Of a stretch of 64,000 nt of DNA, positions 53,541-64,000 are shown in pieces. Source of the stretch: Bactrocera neohumeralis. Taxonomy: Eukaryota > Arthropoda > Insecta > Diptera > Tephritidae. The position numbers and the translations under genes are program-made. The stretch lies in the NCBI RefSeq assembly GCF_024586455.1, contig NW_026089624.1, positions 755,320 to 819,319 on the forward strand, given 5' to 3'. The notes below the pieces were generated by a model. That model was not told the origin of the DNA and did no database searches. It worked only from the letters and a program-made list of their open reading frames with translations. Position 1 is the first letter of the stretch. Every line of letters starts with the position of its first letter.

Positions 53541-54329
53541 GGGTACCAGTATCTGTCCAGCGTTGGAGATTGCGACTCCTGTGAGGACCAACGGTCGTAA
53601 CAGCGAACCGTTCAGCCCACGGTGCGATTCGGTTCAGCGCCACATCGGTCGACTCAGGACCGTTATGGAGAGCTTGTCCGGCCGGTGGCCAATAGAGTGG
53701 CCTTAGTCCGACCACTGGTTGGGTTTGTGGGCTGTGCCACGGCGAGCACGCAATTATCGACCGCTTAGTTGGCCACTGTTACTGAGCGGGCCTTTGCGTG
53801 AGTCGCATTTTCCATCGCGTTCAGACGCACGCACCTGGAGAGCAGCTACTCCAGAATCCTCTCTGTCCAAGAGCCTTCTGCGTTAGTGGTACGCCGGCAG
53901 ATCAGAGATCCGTTGTGGTTTTATGTGGGATCCTTCTGTTGACAGCCTAACTCCACAGTGCTTTCTATTGCTAGAAGCACGTAGATAAATACAATGCGTT
54001 GATCAGCGCCCCAAAGTATAAGAGCATTCCTCAAACACTCATACCCTGGAGAACCAAAACACGAGAGCCAGCCCTTAGGGGAAGTTGTGGAAGGCACTCC
54101 TAGACGCCGAGCAGGTGCTGGAAGCAATCGCACCGGTGACGCCGAAGCCTGTGGAGACCTGGTCGGTCGTGGTCATGAGTAAGGGAGCTGCAACTTCCTC
54201 TTAGGAAGTGATAAAAAAAGGTGGTCAAGGAGGTGGGTCCCTCACTTGGAGGGTATGTGTCGCGACAGAAGGGGAGTTCGGTAGGATGATTGTCGCTACT
54301 TTATATTGTAAATATAGCGAACCCCTGGG

Positions 54330-54715
54330 CTACATGGATAAGCTACTACTATTTGCGAGTAGTAGCCCATTTATTCAAGGGCTGGATGCGAATGCCTCGT
54401 CTTCGATGTGGTTTAGCAAGTTATCCCGACATTCGTCTTGATATTAAAGCCACAGTCGAATCGAGGCATTAAGCGAATGGGTGGTGACTAATGGCCTCCA
54501 CATTGTGAATGAGCCGAGCGAATGTTATATCGATGGACCTGGGGGCGTGAGCGACATTGACGTGACGCTTATGAGTGAGGCAGAAAGTAGGGCTTTCAGC
54601 GTTAGATACGAGGTTAAGGGAGGGTGGGGATTGAGTGATCATAATTTGTTTCAAATTATGGTTACCCCTCACTGGGGAGAGTCCATTGCGGCGATGGCGT
54701 ACCACTGGTACTAAC
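54330..54715 (+). pseudogene. R1 endonuclease remnant
   Basis: In two frames: IQGLDANASSSMWFSKLSRH (a decayed GDFNA block: Leu for Gly, Ala for Phe), then WVVTNGLHIVNEPSECYIDG, GVSDIDVTLMSEAESR and GGWGLSDHNLFQIMV (the SDH block). This order is typical for R1 endonucleases, which give the element its target specificity. A frameshift at about 54455 and substitutions disable it. Confidence 0.75.
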
Positions 54716-55114
54716 TGGAACAAATGTGGACTCTCGGTTAGGGAAGCGGTACCTAGTATACCGCTTAGAGAGTTAGAGGAGTTCGGGGTGGACGAGCAAT
54801 TTGCTCGCCTATATGGGACGACGGTCCAGTTCTGATAGGCTGTCTTAGCTTAGGTATGAGTGACGTACGAGTACATTCGGGACGCTGCGTTCGTTGAGGA
54901 TAACCCAGACATTAAATTTTGTCTGACTCTGGGTTTTCTGCTTACGGCGCATGGGCCTCTGAATGCATTTTTGCATCAGAGGCACCTAACGGATAGGTCG
55001 GGGTGATTTTGTGGGGTGGTGGTAGAAGGTTGGGCACATTTTATTGCTGACTTCCCGATGTACTCATTATGGATCTGGGTGGTATGGGGATTACCTGGAC
55101 TGATGGATAGTTAG

Positions 55115-55827
55115 TCTGGCAGTGAACGAGGGCAAGACGAAATATCTCCTGTCATCAAACAAACAGTCGTTGCACTCGCCACTTGGCTCTCACGTCACTG
55201 TTGACAGTCATAACTTTGAAGTCGTAAATAATTTCGTCTATCTTGGAACCAACGTAAACACCACAAACAATATCAGCCTGGAAATCCAAGGTAGGGTAAC
55301 TCTTGCCAACAGGTGCTACTTCGGACTGAGTAGGCAATTGAGAAGCAAAGTCCTCTCTCGGCGAACAAAAACCAAACTCTATAAGTAACTCATTATTCCC
55401 GTCCTGCTATATGGTGCAGAGGCTTGGATGATGACAACAACTGATGAGTCGACGTTGCGAGTTTTCGAGAGAAAAGTTCTGCGAAAGATTTATGGTCCTT
55501 TGCGCGTTGGCCACGGCGAATATCGCATTCGAGATATATGACGACATTGATATAGTTCAGCGAATTAAAAGACAACGGCTACGCTGGCTGGGTCATGTTG
55601 TCCGAATAGATGAAAACACTCCAGCTCTGACAGTATTTGACGCATTACCCGCTGGGGGAAGCAGAGGAAGATGGAGGTCTTCATTGGAAGGACCAGGTGG
55701 AGAAGGACCTGGCTCCGCTTGGAATATCCAATTGGCGCCACGTAGCGTAAAGAAGAAACGACTGGCGCGCTGTTGTTAACTCGGCAATAATCGCGTAAGC
55801 GGTGTCTACGCCAATGAAGAAGAAGAA
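55115..55827 (+). mobile_element. RTE element, 3' fragment (copy F), with target duplication
   Basis: Starts in the RT after motif C (LAVNEGKTKYLLSSN-type sequence) and ends with GCGGTGTCTACGCCAATGA and an AAG repeat. It is flanked by GATGGATAGTTAG (55102-55114) and GATGGATGATTAG (55828-55840), a 13-bp duplication with two mismatches. It is inserted in R1 copy 2; the R1 sequence continues on both sides. 5'-truncated insertion is usual for this class. Confidence 0.85.
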
Positions 55828-56305
55828 GATGGATGATTAGATGTTAGTAGTGTGATCTCCACTAGTCGGAATACCGGACAGTTAGGGTCGTTTGCGCATG
55901 AATTGTTTAAGCGGCGAAGGCAGTTAGCTGGGAATTAGGGTTAGTTTTTGTATGAGTGGTGCGTGCATGTTATGTGTGTATGGGGTAGTAGCTTCGGCTA
56001 GAAGGTTTGACGGCAGACTTAAATCTGGTACCTCGGGGAGCAGGAGCCTTTGGAGTTTACTCCAACCTGCTCATGCGGACTGGCCCCTCGGGGAGTATCG
56101 GGGTGATTGTTGTTAAAACCCAAATGCGGGAAGAACTGACTTTGTCAGTTGAATGTGGAGTTGCATTGCTACCGGTTGCCGGATTCAAAGCATGACAGAG
56201 GTTTTAGATGGGCCTCGAACCCGACCAAGGTGGTTAGTGTGTTCATTCCACACTGACAATTGGTACTGAAAATGCCTTGCAGTCTCCATCGCGGCCCATC
56301 TGCTT

Positions 56306-58035
56306 CGCTACCTTTTGAGGCCAATTATATCAACATCATCGGCGTACGGCAGCAGGTGTACACTCTTATAGAAGATGGTACCTTCTATATTTAGTTCTGC
56401 AGCTCGAACTATTTTCTCCAGAAGCAGGTTGAAGAAGTCGCACGATAGGGAGTCGCCTTGTCTGAAACCTCGTTTGGTATCGAACGGCTCGGAGAGGTCC
56501 TTCCCGATCCTGACGGAGCTTTTCGTGTTGCTCAACGTCAGTTTACACAGTCGTATTAGTTTTGCGGGGATACCAAATTCAGACATCGCGACATAAAGGC
56601 AGCTCCTTTTCGTGCTGTCGAAAGCAGCTTTGAAATCGACGAAGAGGTGGTGTGTGTCGATTCTCCTTTCACGGCTCTTTTCCAAGATTTGGCGCATGGT
56701 GAATATCTGGTCGGTTGTTGATTTGCCAGGTCTAAAGCCACACTGGTAAGGTCCAATCAGTTTGTTGACGGTGGGCTTTAATCTTTCACACAATACGCTC
56801 GATAGAACCTTATATGCGATGTTGAGGAGGCTAATCCCACGGTAGTTGGCGCAGATTGTGGGGTCTCCTTTTTTATGGATTGGGCATAGCACACTTAAAT
56901 TCCAATCGTTGGGCATGCTTTCGTCCGACCATATTTTACAAAGAAGCTGATGCATGCTCCTTATCAGTTCTTCGCCGCCGTGTTTGAATAGCTCGACCGG
57001 CAATCCATCGGCCCCCGCCGCTTTTTTGTTCTTCAGGCGGGTAATTGCTATTCGAACTTCTTCATGGTCGGGCAATGGAATGTCTGCTCCATCATTATCG
57101 ATTGGGGAATCGGGTTCGCCTTCTCCTGGTGTGGTGCGTTCACTGCCATTCAGCAGGCTGGAGAAGTGTTCCCTCCATAATTTAAGTATGGTCTGGGCAT
57201 CGGTCACTAGATCACCTTTGGGGGTTCTACAAGAGTATGCTCCCGTCTTGAAACCTTCTGTAAGCCGCCGCATTTTTTCGTACCCCTGTCGGCCAGCTTA
57301 TCAAGCTCTTCGTACACACGCATTTCAGCCTCTTTCTTTTTCTGTCTGCAAATGCGTCTCACTTCCCTTTTCAACTCTCGGTATTTATCCCATCCCGCAC
57401 GTGATGTGGTCGATCGTAACGATGCGAGTTAGGCAATCTGTTTTCTCTCCGCTGCGACACGGCACTCCTCGTAGTACTAGTTGTTCTTTTGCATTTTCCG
57501 AAAACCATTGGTTTCGTTTGCAGCTGTACGTAAGGAGTTTGAAATGCCGTCCCACAGTTCTCTCATACCGAGTTGTTGACGAGTGCTCTCAGAGAGCAGG
57601 ATTGCAAGTCGAGTAGAATATCGTTTGGCTGTCTGTTGTGATTGCATCTTCTCCACGTCGAACCTTCCTTAAGTTAATTGATGTGCGGTTTTTGCTTCAC
57701 AGAGACGCGTGCGAATCCTGGCTGCAACAAGATAGTGGTCCGAGTTGATGTTAGACGTCTTCCGTCTATCACAACATGATCGATCTGGTTGGTTGCTTTT
57801 CGATCCGGAGACAGCCAGGTTGTCCTTGTCCCGTCTATCGTATTTCTTGGGCGGCGGTGATGTCAGCCTTCACACTAGCGAGGACATCAACCAGCTGGGC
57901 AGCGGCCTAGGTCGCCTTCAAACGGATGTTCTTTGGCTACTCAGATAATACTTGGTCTAGGACCGAAAGTCGTGAGCTGTTTGACCCATATGTAAAAGAA
58001 TCGTTTCTGGCCACTCCCAAGGGAATGGAGACCAT
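56306..58035 (-). mobile_element. RTE element, 3'-truncated (copy H)
   Basis: Reading from 58035 down, it has the 5' leader (similar to 45480-45540, including AAAAGAATCGTTTCTGGCCA on the plus strand), a reduced endonuclease region, and the RT up to motif C, where it stops (DVDIIGLKR). Lack of the 3' end is unusual for a non-LTR insertion, so later deletion or rearrangement must have removed it. Confidence 0.85.
56308..57273 (-). pseudogene. RTE reverse transcriptase, N-terminal and core (copy H)
   Basis: A 321-codon open frame covers CRTPKGDLVTDAQTILKLWR, DHEEVRIAITRLKNKKAAGA, CANYRGISLLNIAYKVLSS, LFVDFKAAFDSTKR (motif A, Asp present), RGFRQGDSLSCDFFN and LPYADDVDIIG, where it ends. It is the longest undamaged RTE stretch in the window and shows the intact form of motifs mutated in copy C. 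Confidence 0.85.
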
Positions 58036-59060
58036 ATAGCTTTTCCCAACTTCCAACGAGCACTTGCTATGGAACAAATCGACAGTGCAAATCAGTCTGC
58101 AATGAGAAGTCAAGCTGATTGGGTCCAAGCGCACGAATTTGTATTTTATGAATGCGAGTATATACAAGTATATGCAAATATGGCAAAGCCAATTTCTTTC
58201 CAAACAGAGTGGGAATTCGAATGTTTTTTTTAAATCAAATGACTCTCATAAGATCTGTGTAGCTCCGCAAATAGCAAATATCTCTTTTGTCAAATTGCTG
58301 TTTAGCTATCACCACTGCTACTTCACTGGTGGAAGGCACATTGTGTCGCGCTCTGTGTTCTCTAACAGGAATTTTATTTGCATGGATTACGACATTAAAG
58401 TCAGGAGTATCTGCTGGAACACTCTCAATCGCAGTGTTGAAAGACTGTTTGTAGCAGTTATGAGAATGTAAGATATTAAATAGATGTAATCAAATCTCTA
58501 TCAATTGGCTGTGCAAAACTTGAACAACGCGTAGATGGTTGCGTATCTGGATCTGCAATAAAATATATTTGCAGAAACTTGTGATCATCGCGTCGAAGTG
58601 GTAACAAGCTCCCACCTAAGTGGTACACTTGCCCTTGAGTTTTAAATGTAGGCATGAATCCATACTCAACGACTTGCTTACTCTTAAAACAGGTCATTTG
58701 AAACGGCATATGTTGCGCATGGATTGTTTGGATTTCTGATGATCACCCGTATGAAGAGAGGTGGAGAGAAAATTTCTTCCAATTTGATCTTGTAAGCAAC
58801 ACATTCCTTTCGATTCGTCTTTGAATCTTAATGTCAAGCAGTGTTCATACACTACTGATATAGTACCAATTGATACTATATGCTCTACTGAAGATTCTCT
58901 CTCTCTCTCTCTTAGTTCTGTATCTATCTCGAACCTGACTGAGGGGAGCCTCACGTTCCATTGACCATTCTTCATCTCTAGCTGAACGTACTGTTTTCGC
59001 ATGCACTGGCCTATGACCTATGTTCGACTGACGACATCTTCGAGAAATGACTTTATATTT
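58036..59060 (-). pseudogene. Helitron/Helentron N-terminal region, decayed
   Basis: In shifting frames the minus strand has a Cys block (YEHCLTLRFKDESKGMCC), then FKTQGQVYHLGGSLLPL and KFLQIYFIADPDTQP, then near 58290-58420 blocks such as FNVVIHANKIP and EHRARHNVPSTSEVAVVI. These match the order of the Helitron helicase-like N-terminal domain that lies before the Rep nuclease. Rep and helicase are not present. Stops and shifts are frequent. Such a protein could have moved the Helitron-associated repeats in this window. Confidence 0.65.
58895..58912. repeat. (TC)n microsatellite
   Basis: Nine TC units inside the decayed Helitron region; on the minus strand they add a Glu-Arg run to the frame. 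Confidence 0.9.
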
Positions 59061-59358
59061 TCTGCACAAATTTTCATATTATTAGTATTTGCCGCAGCAA
59101 AAAATATCTAAATACTTACCATTAAGAAACAAATGATCATCAATAGACAAAACAAACAAAAGATTTTTGTTTTTGAATGAAATATTATTAAATTTAAATG
59201 ACAGAAAATAGAAAAGCCAGAAAAAACAACAAACACTTACGGAAGCCGCAGAACATGAAAATTTTAAATAGCTCTGCTCTCATATCGCTCTCAAGTAATA
59301 GCGTAGCTCTTCAAACGCTGCTTAGTACGTTATTTTGATAAATCTCGAAGGGTTCAGG
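59061..59358. other. No gene seen
   Basis: AT-rich linker between the Helitron remnant and a hAT end, without reading frame or repeat. Confidence 0.4.
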
Positions 59359-60447
59359 CAGAGAACGTTTATAATAGAGAAGGTTCACGGCGCGAAGAAC
59401 GTAAAAATATTTTCCGCTGACTCGGTCGAGATGGAGGAGCTTCACCACTGCCAGCTCGGCAGCAGAAATTTGAACATTTTCGCTTGAACAGAGCTGAGTG
59501 TGGAATAAAAGTTATGCTCAAAACTAACAGACGTATGTTCGCTCTTTTGCTTATACATATTTTTATACGTTTATATGCAAACATGTGTATTCCTATGAAT
59601 TCTTTTTGTGCATATTAATGAATACATGTGTAATTGAATACATTTAAATTAAATTACTTTTTCAGAGCAATATTCGTAGTTATTGTAAAAATAAAGCCTA
59701 TTTTTTAACTGTTTTTGGTATTATTATAGATATATTCATACTTACATATTTGTATAACAAACTATCATAATATTATTTAAAAAATTAAATATACTACAAT
59801 ACTGATAAATGAACATTAATCGTATATTTTATCATTCAAAACTTATATATATTCATATTTGTCATGACCATATGTGTTTTTGTTCGCTTTACATTGCTTT
59901 ACAAAAACAACAATCGTTTGAAATGGCATCATACATACTTATATGCGTACACATGTAAATATGTGCGTATGACATTCCCACACAAATAACGCATACACAA
60001 CATACATACATACTTATATGGGTTCACATGTAGATATGTCGTCCGCAAAAATAACAAATATTGTTCTATCAAAACAACAATCATTTCAAGTAGCATCAGC
60101 AGCGTCACAAGTCAATAGGCATGACAGCCAAATAGTCGATGCCCAAATTTGTAGAAAAATACACAACAACAACTTTTTCATTCATGAACGCAAGCTCACT
60201 ATCAACAGGCAAACTCGCGTCATTCATAAAAGCAAACACCATTACATCTCCCCGAGCATGCTTTTGCTTACAAGCGTCTTTTCGCGACGATGGCAAAAGC
60301 TAAAGATCATAAATTGAACCACTTTCTGATGTTTCTTCACAGAAAGAAGTGAGAAAAGTGGCAACATAGCTGTTGTCGATTTATAATATTTGTCAATTCT
60401 AAAATATTTTTCCTTGCTCTCACAAATCTGCGTCGATATGTATGCAC
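59359..60447 (+). mobile_element. Arm of a hobo-type hAT element (third copy)
   Basis: Begins CAGAGAACGTTTATAATAGA and follows the left end of the second hAT element (35919 onward), then the CATA-rich arm and the block around AAGCGTCTTTTCGCGACGAT shared with 25420-25460. It stops at about 60447 inside a segment also found near 4160. The right end is missing. Confidence 0.7.
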
Positions 60448-61086
60448 CAGTGATCTGCAGTGAATGAGTTAAACACAACTTTGAGCCACTTGCGAAAAAT
60501 TGAGTATGAAGCAAGCAAATTATTCACAGAATGAGTACAACTGTGATTACTGCTCACTTGCGATTATGAGAGAGAGAGGTTTGGCTTGTGAGCTACTTAG
60601 CTTGTATGAAGCATATATTCACAAGTGTTTGGTTATGAGCTCACAATACTTTTGAATCTTTGCTTATGATTCTCTGACAATTATGAATACAAAACACTTG
60701 TGAATATACGAGGAAGCTCAATTATGCGCAAGCCACTTGAGCCTTTAGAGCCGTAACGCTATGAACCAAATGCTAAGAAATCCATTACGAAAGTACTAAG
60801 AGTTACAATAATATTATTGTACAACAACAAGGATTTTGTAACTGGTTCTAATAATGACTAGATATAACGAAATAAAAAACGGGGTTTTCATATTTTGTAT
60901 TAATTTTCTCTATTAAAAAAAATCACATACTTACATTCATGTTATCACTTATAATATTACATTTTATTTTATAAAATGATATTTCAGTTCCTTTCAATGG
61001 AATTAAAATTAAAAATCACGTCAGTTTAATGGTATAAAAATTACATGAATTATTAACAAAAAACAAAATAACACACTTCAGTTAAT
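60448..61086. other. AT-rich DNA with a weak inverted repeat; no gene
   Basis: 60465-60760 has two imperfect inverted pairs: GAGCCACTTGCG against CGCAAGCCACTTGAG, and TTCACAAGTGTTT (60619) against AAACACTTGTGAA (60692). This may be a decayed foldback element. Beyond it, nothing is seen up to the gap. Confidence 0.35.
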
Positions 61087-61186
61087 NNNNNNNNNNNNNN
61101 NNNNNNNNNNNNNNNNNNNNNNNNNNNNNNNNNNNNNNNNNNNNNNNNNNNNNNNNNNNNNNNNNNNNNNNNNNNNNNNNNNNNNN
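61087..61186. other. Assembly gap (100 N)
   Basis: Exactly 100 N, a conventional gap of unknown length. Confidence 0.99.
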
Positions 61187-62199
61187 ACTTGATTTTTTCT
61201 GTGTACTAAAATTATTTATGATTTGAATAAAACCGTATTAAGATAGATAATTTTGTGGCTAAATAGTACAATTGGGACAAATGGATTACACTTCATTACA
61301 CACACTTACTTCATATAATGAATTAATTTTAAACGCCAACTTTGAAATGCTATATTTTTTGCGAAATTATGCTATATTTTTTAACTTAATTGAAATTGTG
61401 GTGCAAGGTTTTTCTAAAGTTTTTGATTTTCGTAAGTATTAGCATAGTACGATAATTGTATGTCAGTAGGTTACTATTTAAAACGATTTTGACTATTATT
61501 TATTTAATGATTTTTACATGTTCTTCTTTAATATGCAATTTAATGAATATAGCAGCGTCGTTTTTCTTAGAAGCGCAGCAAAAATCGTCCGCAATTCTCT
61601 CTTTCATAACATATGTATAATGCATAAAATTTAATTCGAAAAAATGTTATGTCAATGGTTTTGGCTTTAATTTCGGTGACTTCGTGGTTCATTTATTAGA
61701 ATAATTGAAATATCTTACAATTTTAATAATATATACTTGGACTCAGTGATCAAAGTATGTTACTATGTCAACACCGGCACACAAAAAAATGTTGCTTGTA
61801 CACCGCAGCTATCGGCATGTATTATGAATATCAAGTAAATTATAAAAATAGAAAACATTTTTTAATTGGAAATACAAAAAAACGAAATAAATTAACATTA
61901 TATTTTGTTTAGAGTTTTCAAATTAGATTCGCCAATTTATTATTATGGTGAGGAAAATCAGTTTTCTAATGTCTCTAATTTTCATTTGAAATGGGAGTAA
62001 ATTTTCATGTCGAAAACCTACGCTGTGAAGAAATTCTGTGTGATAAATGAAGTATGACTAACATTTTGCATATTTGGAGGAAGACAACTTGAGTTTGATG
62101 AATTTGGTAAAATGATTCTAGTAATAAAACACATTGTAAATCTAAACCGAGGATATTTGGTATGTACTATATCGGAGTTTATACTCTCGTAACATATTG
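61187..62199. other. No gene seen
   Basis: Very AT-rich sequence with no supported reading frame, no repeat matching elsewhere in the window and no recognisable RNA. Confidence 0.4.
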
Positions 62200-63730
62200 C
62201 TACAGAGTATAATAGTTTCTTTTTCACCTCACAGTTTTTTGTAGCGCCGAAAACTAATAAAGTAAGATATAGAATAACGTATACAATCATAAATTATGGG
62301 GATAACAAAAGAGCTAAAATCTGTGGGACTATGTCTGCCCGTCCAAAGTAGCAAGCTGCTACTTCCGTAAAAATTAGGATATCTTAATGAAACTTGATAC
62401 ACAAGATCCTTAGCATCATCTGAAGTTTTTTATTGTAGATGGGCGTAATCCTATCACTACCAGGCCCCGAAACATCATTAATCGAAAACATGTAAAGTGC
62501 CATAACTAAATCTCAAATTAAGACAAAACCTTATTTAGTACAACGAATTGTATTAGATATGGTCACCTGTAGTTTACAAATCTTAAAAAAATGGGCGACG
62601 CGCGCCTCTTAATAGGGTTAATGTATATGTTTACCAAATCACTTTATAAAGGATGATTTCGAGGTTTCCTACTTTTTTGCAGAAAAAAAAACACAGAAAC
62701 TTCAAATTTAATGGGGAGTGTTTATCATCATTCGAAAGAACATTTTTATGCCTTTGAAACTTGTTGCTACAGGGTAAAATAGTTTTATTCACCTAACTTT
62801 TGTAAGTTAAAAACTACTAATTACGCCAGAGACGTTAAATTTTACCTCCGAGATGGTGGGAGAAGGTTTTATGAGAGCATTTTTATGTCAAAGTGTGAAA
62901 ATGGGCGATATCGGACTACAACCACGCCTAATTCCCATATAACGAAGTTTTAAATTCCATTTACATAATTCTTTTTCTTTCCCGTACAAAAATCAAGAAG
63001 AAATTTTTATAATGGGATAAAAATTGTATAATAATAATTTCTATAAAGTATGCCATCTTATGACCCGGCCCCTAGGTACCGAATATGTAGATCTCAGTAT
63101 CTAAAATTGACTTTTGACCGAAAATAACGGTAAGTGTAAGATATACAATTGAAATTCAGATATAATTTTTGTGATAACAGCAATTCTGTGTATCAAAAAT
63201 GGGTGGAATTGAGTCAATACTTCCTGTGCCCCCTATAATCAATATAAAGCTTTTCGAACTTCCAGGTGACTTTATGCTAGATATAACGGCAAATATTTGA
63301 GTTATCTTGATGGAAATTACAGAACATGTTTTCCCATAACAATATATCTTTGTGCCTCAAATAGAAACAATTGGGTGAAAACTTGATACCATTACCAGAA
63401 TTTTCAAACATGTGAGACACCCTAATGAAACCCAGTGAACCTTTTTTTAATATGGGGAAGGATAAAAGTTAAAAGATAAAGTCGGGTCGATACTACTCCA
63501 ACTCTCATATATTACGTACTATTATGATTTTCGTTTTTATAGCAAACCTTATACCGAATAAGTTGGTCAGTGTACGAGTTATATAGAGTATATGTATGTA
63601 TAAAACTGCTTAGATTTCGATCCTCTGGTTGACGTTTTACAGCTTAAGGTATTAAGCTAGCTTCGAGTCTTGCAAATTGCTAGAGTATAAAATGTTCGGT
63701 TGCTACTGAACTAAGTCCTTTCTTACTTGT
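62200..63730 (+). repeat. Helitron-like non-autonomous repeat (same family as 9060-9933)
   Basis: Non-coding. It contains two related sub-blocks (GTTGCTACAGGGTAAAATAG near 62763 and a similar ATTGCTACAGAGTATAATAG near 62197) and ends in a hairpin, GTTCGGTTGCTACTGAAC, followed by CTTTCTTACTTGT at 63730. A 3' hairpin and T-rich tail are also seen on the 154-bp-unit family. The left limit is approximate. Confidence 0.45.
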
Positions 63731-63737
63731 ATGGCAT

Positions 63738-64000
63738 TTAATTTTTGAAGATGATCTGTTTCAAATGTTGGTCGCGGCTACGTCCCATATGGTCCATCAG
63801 TTGAGTCCAATTTTCGATGACTCGTTCGAGCATTTCGACTGGTAGCTGGCGACTCACACTCGTGATGTTTTTCTTCAAGGCCTAAATTGAAACGGGATTA
63901 TCCGCATAGACTTTAAACCTTACATATCTCCACTGAAAAAAGTCTAAAGGTGTGATATCTACCGAACTTGGTTTACAATCGACCGGCCTAAAACGTAAAG
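63738..64000 (-). pseudogene. Tc1/mariner-superfamily transposase, C-terminal end (partial)
   Basis: Reading from 64000 down, DITPLDFFQWRYVRFKVYAD carries the third catalytic Asp. One in-frame stop (TAG, near 63883) follows, then LPVEMLERVIENWTQLMDHM and QHLKQIIFKN before TAA at 63738-63740. The rest lies outside the window. It belongs to a different family from the element at 47697. It directly adjoins the end of the Helitron-like repeat. Confidence 0.8.

Larger units (their letters stand above)
53541..56305 (+). mobile_element. R1-clade non-LTR retrotransposon, copy 2
   Basis: GC-rich 5' region (53541-54200), an endonuclease remnant (54230-54715), then a direct jump near 54858 to the C-terminal zinc region (TGACGTACGAGTACATTCGG, also at 50630 of copy 1), an RTE insertion (55115-55827) and the shared 3' region. 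The RT is deleted. It shares CTTAGAGAGTTAGA-type sequence with copy 1 (48770, 54765). Confidence 0.75.

Overview
This window looks like repeat-rich, AT-rich intergenic or heterochromatic DNA of an insect, most plausibly a higher dipteran such as a tephritid fruit fly. That guess rests on the mix of transposons (errantivirus-type LTR elements, R1/LOA and RTE non-LTR elements, mariner, piggyBac, hobo-type hAT ends, Helitron-associated tandem repeats) and is an inference. I found no convincing host gene, tRNA, rRNA or CRISPR array. Almost every coding stretch is a broken transposon gene. Two runs of exactly 100 N (9934-10033, 61087-61186) are assembly gaps of unknown true size.

Layout. 66-3986 is a minus-strand LOA/R1-group non-LTR element with a 13-bp target duplication. 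4000-8328 holds a hAT-arm fragment, an RTE element, a decayed copy of an unusual hAT-like transposase and a deleted mariner. 10034-14647 and 15960-20574 are two almost identical 4.6-kb blocks, each carrying a decayed errantivirus with a mariner inside; the first block abuts an N gap. 20830-23340 is another minus-strand non-LTR element. 24398-38537 is a nest inside the arms of one long-armed hobo-type hAT element: a pogo-like MITE (26083-26305), the hAT-like transposon with 8-bp target duplication and about 320-bp inverted repeats (26713-29999), a near full-length LOA-like element (30048-35293), and a second hAT inserted in the outer element's terminal bases (35919-38517). 38541-48480 is one Ty3/gypsy element cut by piggyBac (39262-41612), a near full-length RTE (42394-45617) flanked by a duplication of about 315 bp, and a deleted Tc1/mariner (47697-48396). 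48484-58035 holds two R1-clade elements mixed with RTE fragments and an LTR with a tandem-hairpin leader. 58036-59060 is a decayed Helitron N-terminal region. The rest holds another hAT arm, a Helitron-like repeat and the end of a Tc1/mariner transposase.

Nothing here acts as an operon. The information lies in insertion order and in families that are poorly described. The best candidate for something new is the hAT-like transposon. Its transposase shares conserved blocks with a second, strongly diverged copy at 6011-7560, and both lack the usual hAT signature sequences while keeping an equivalent layout.
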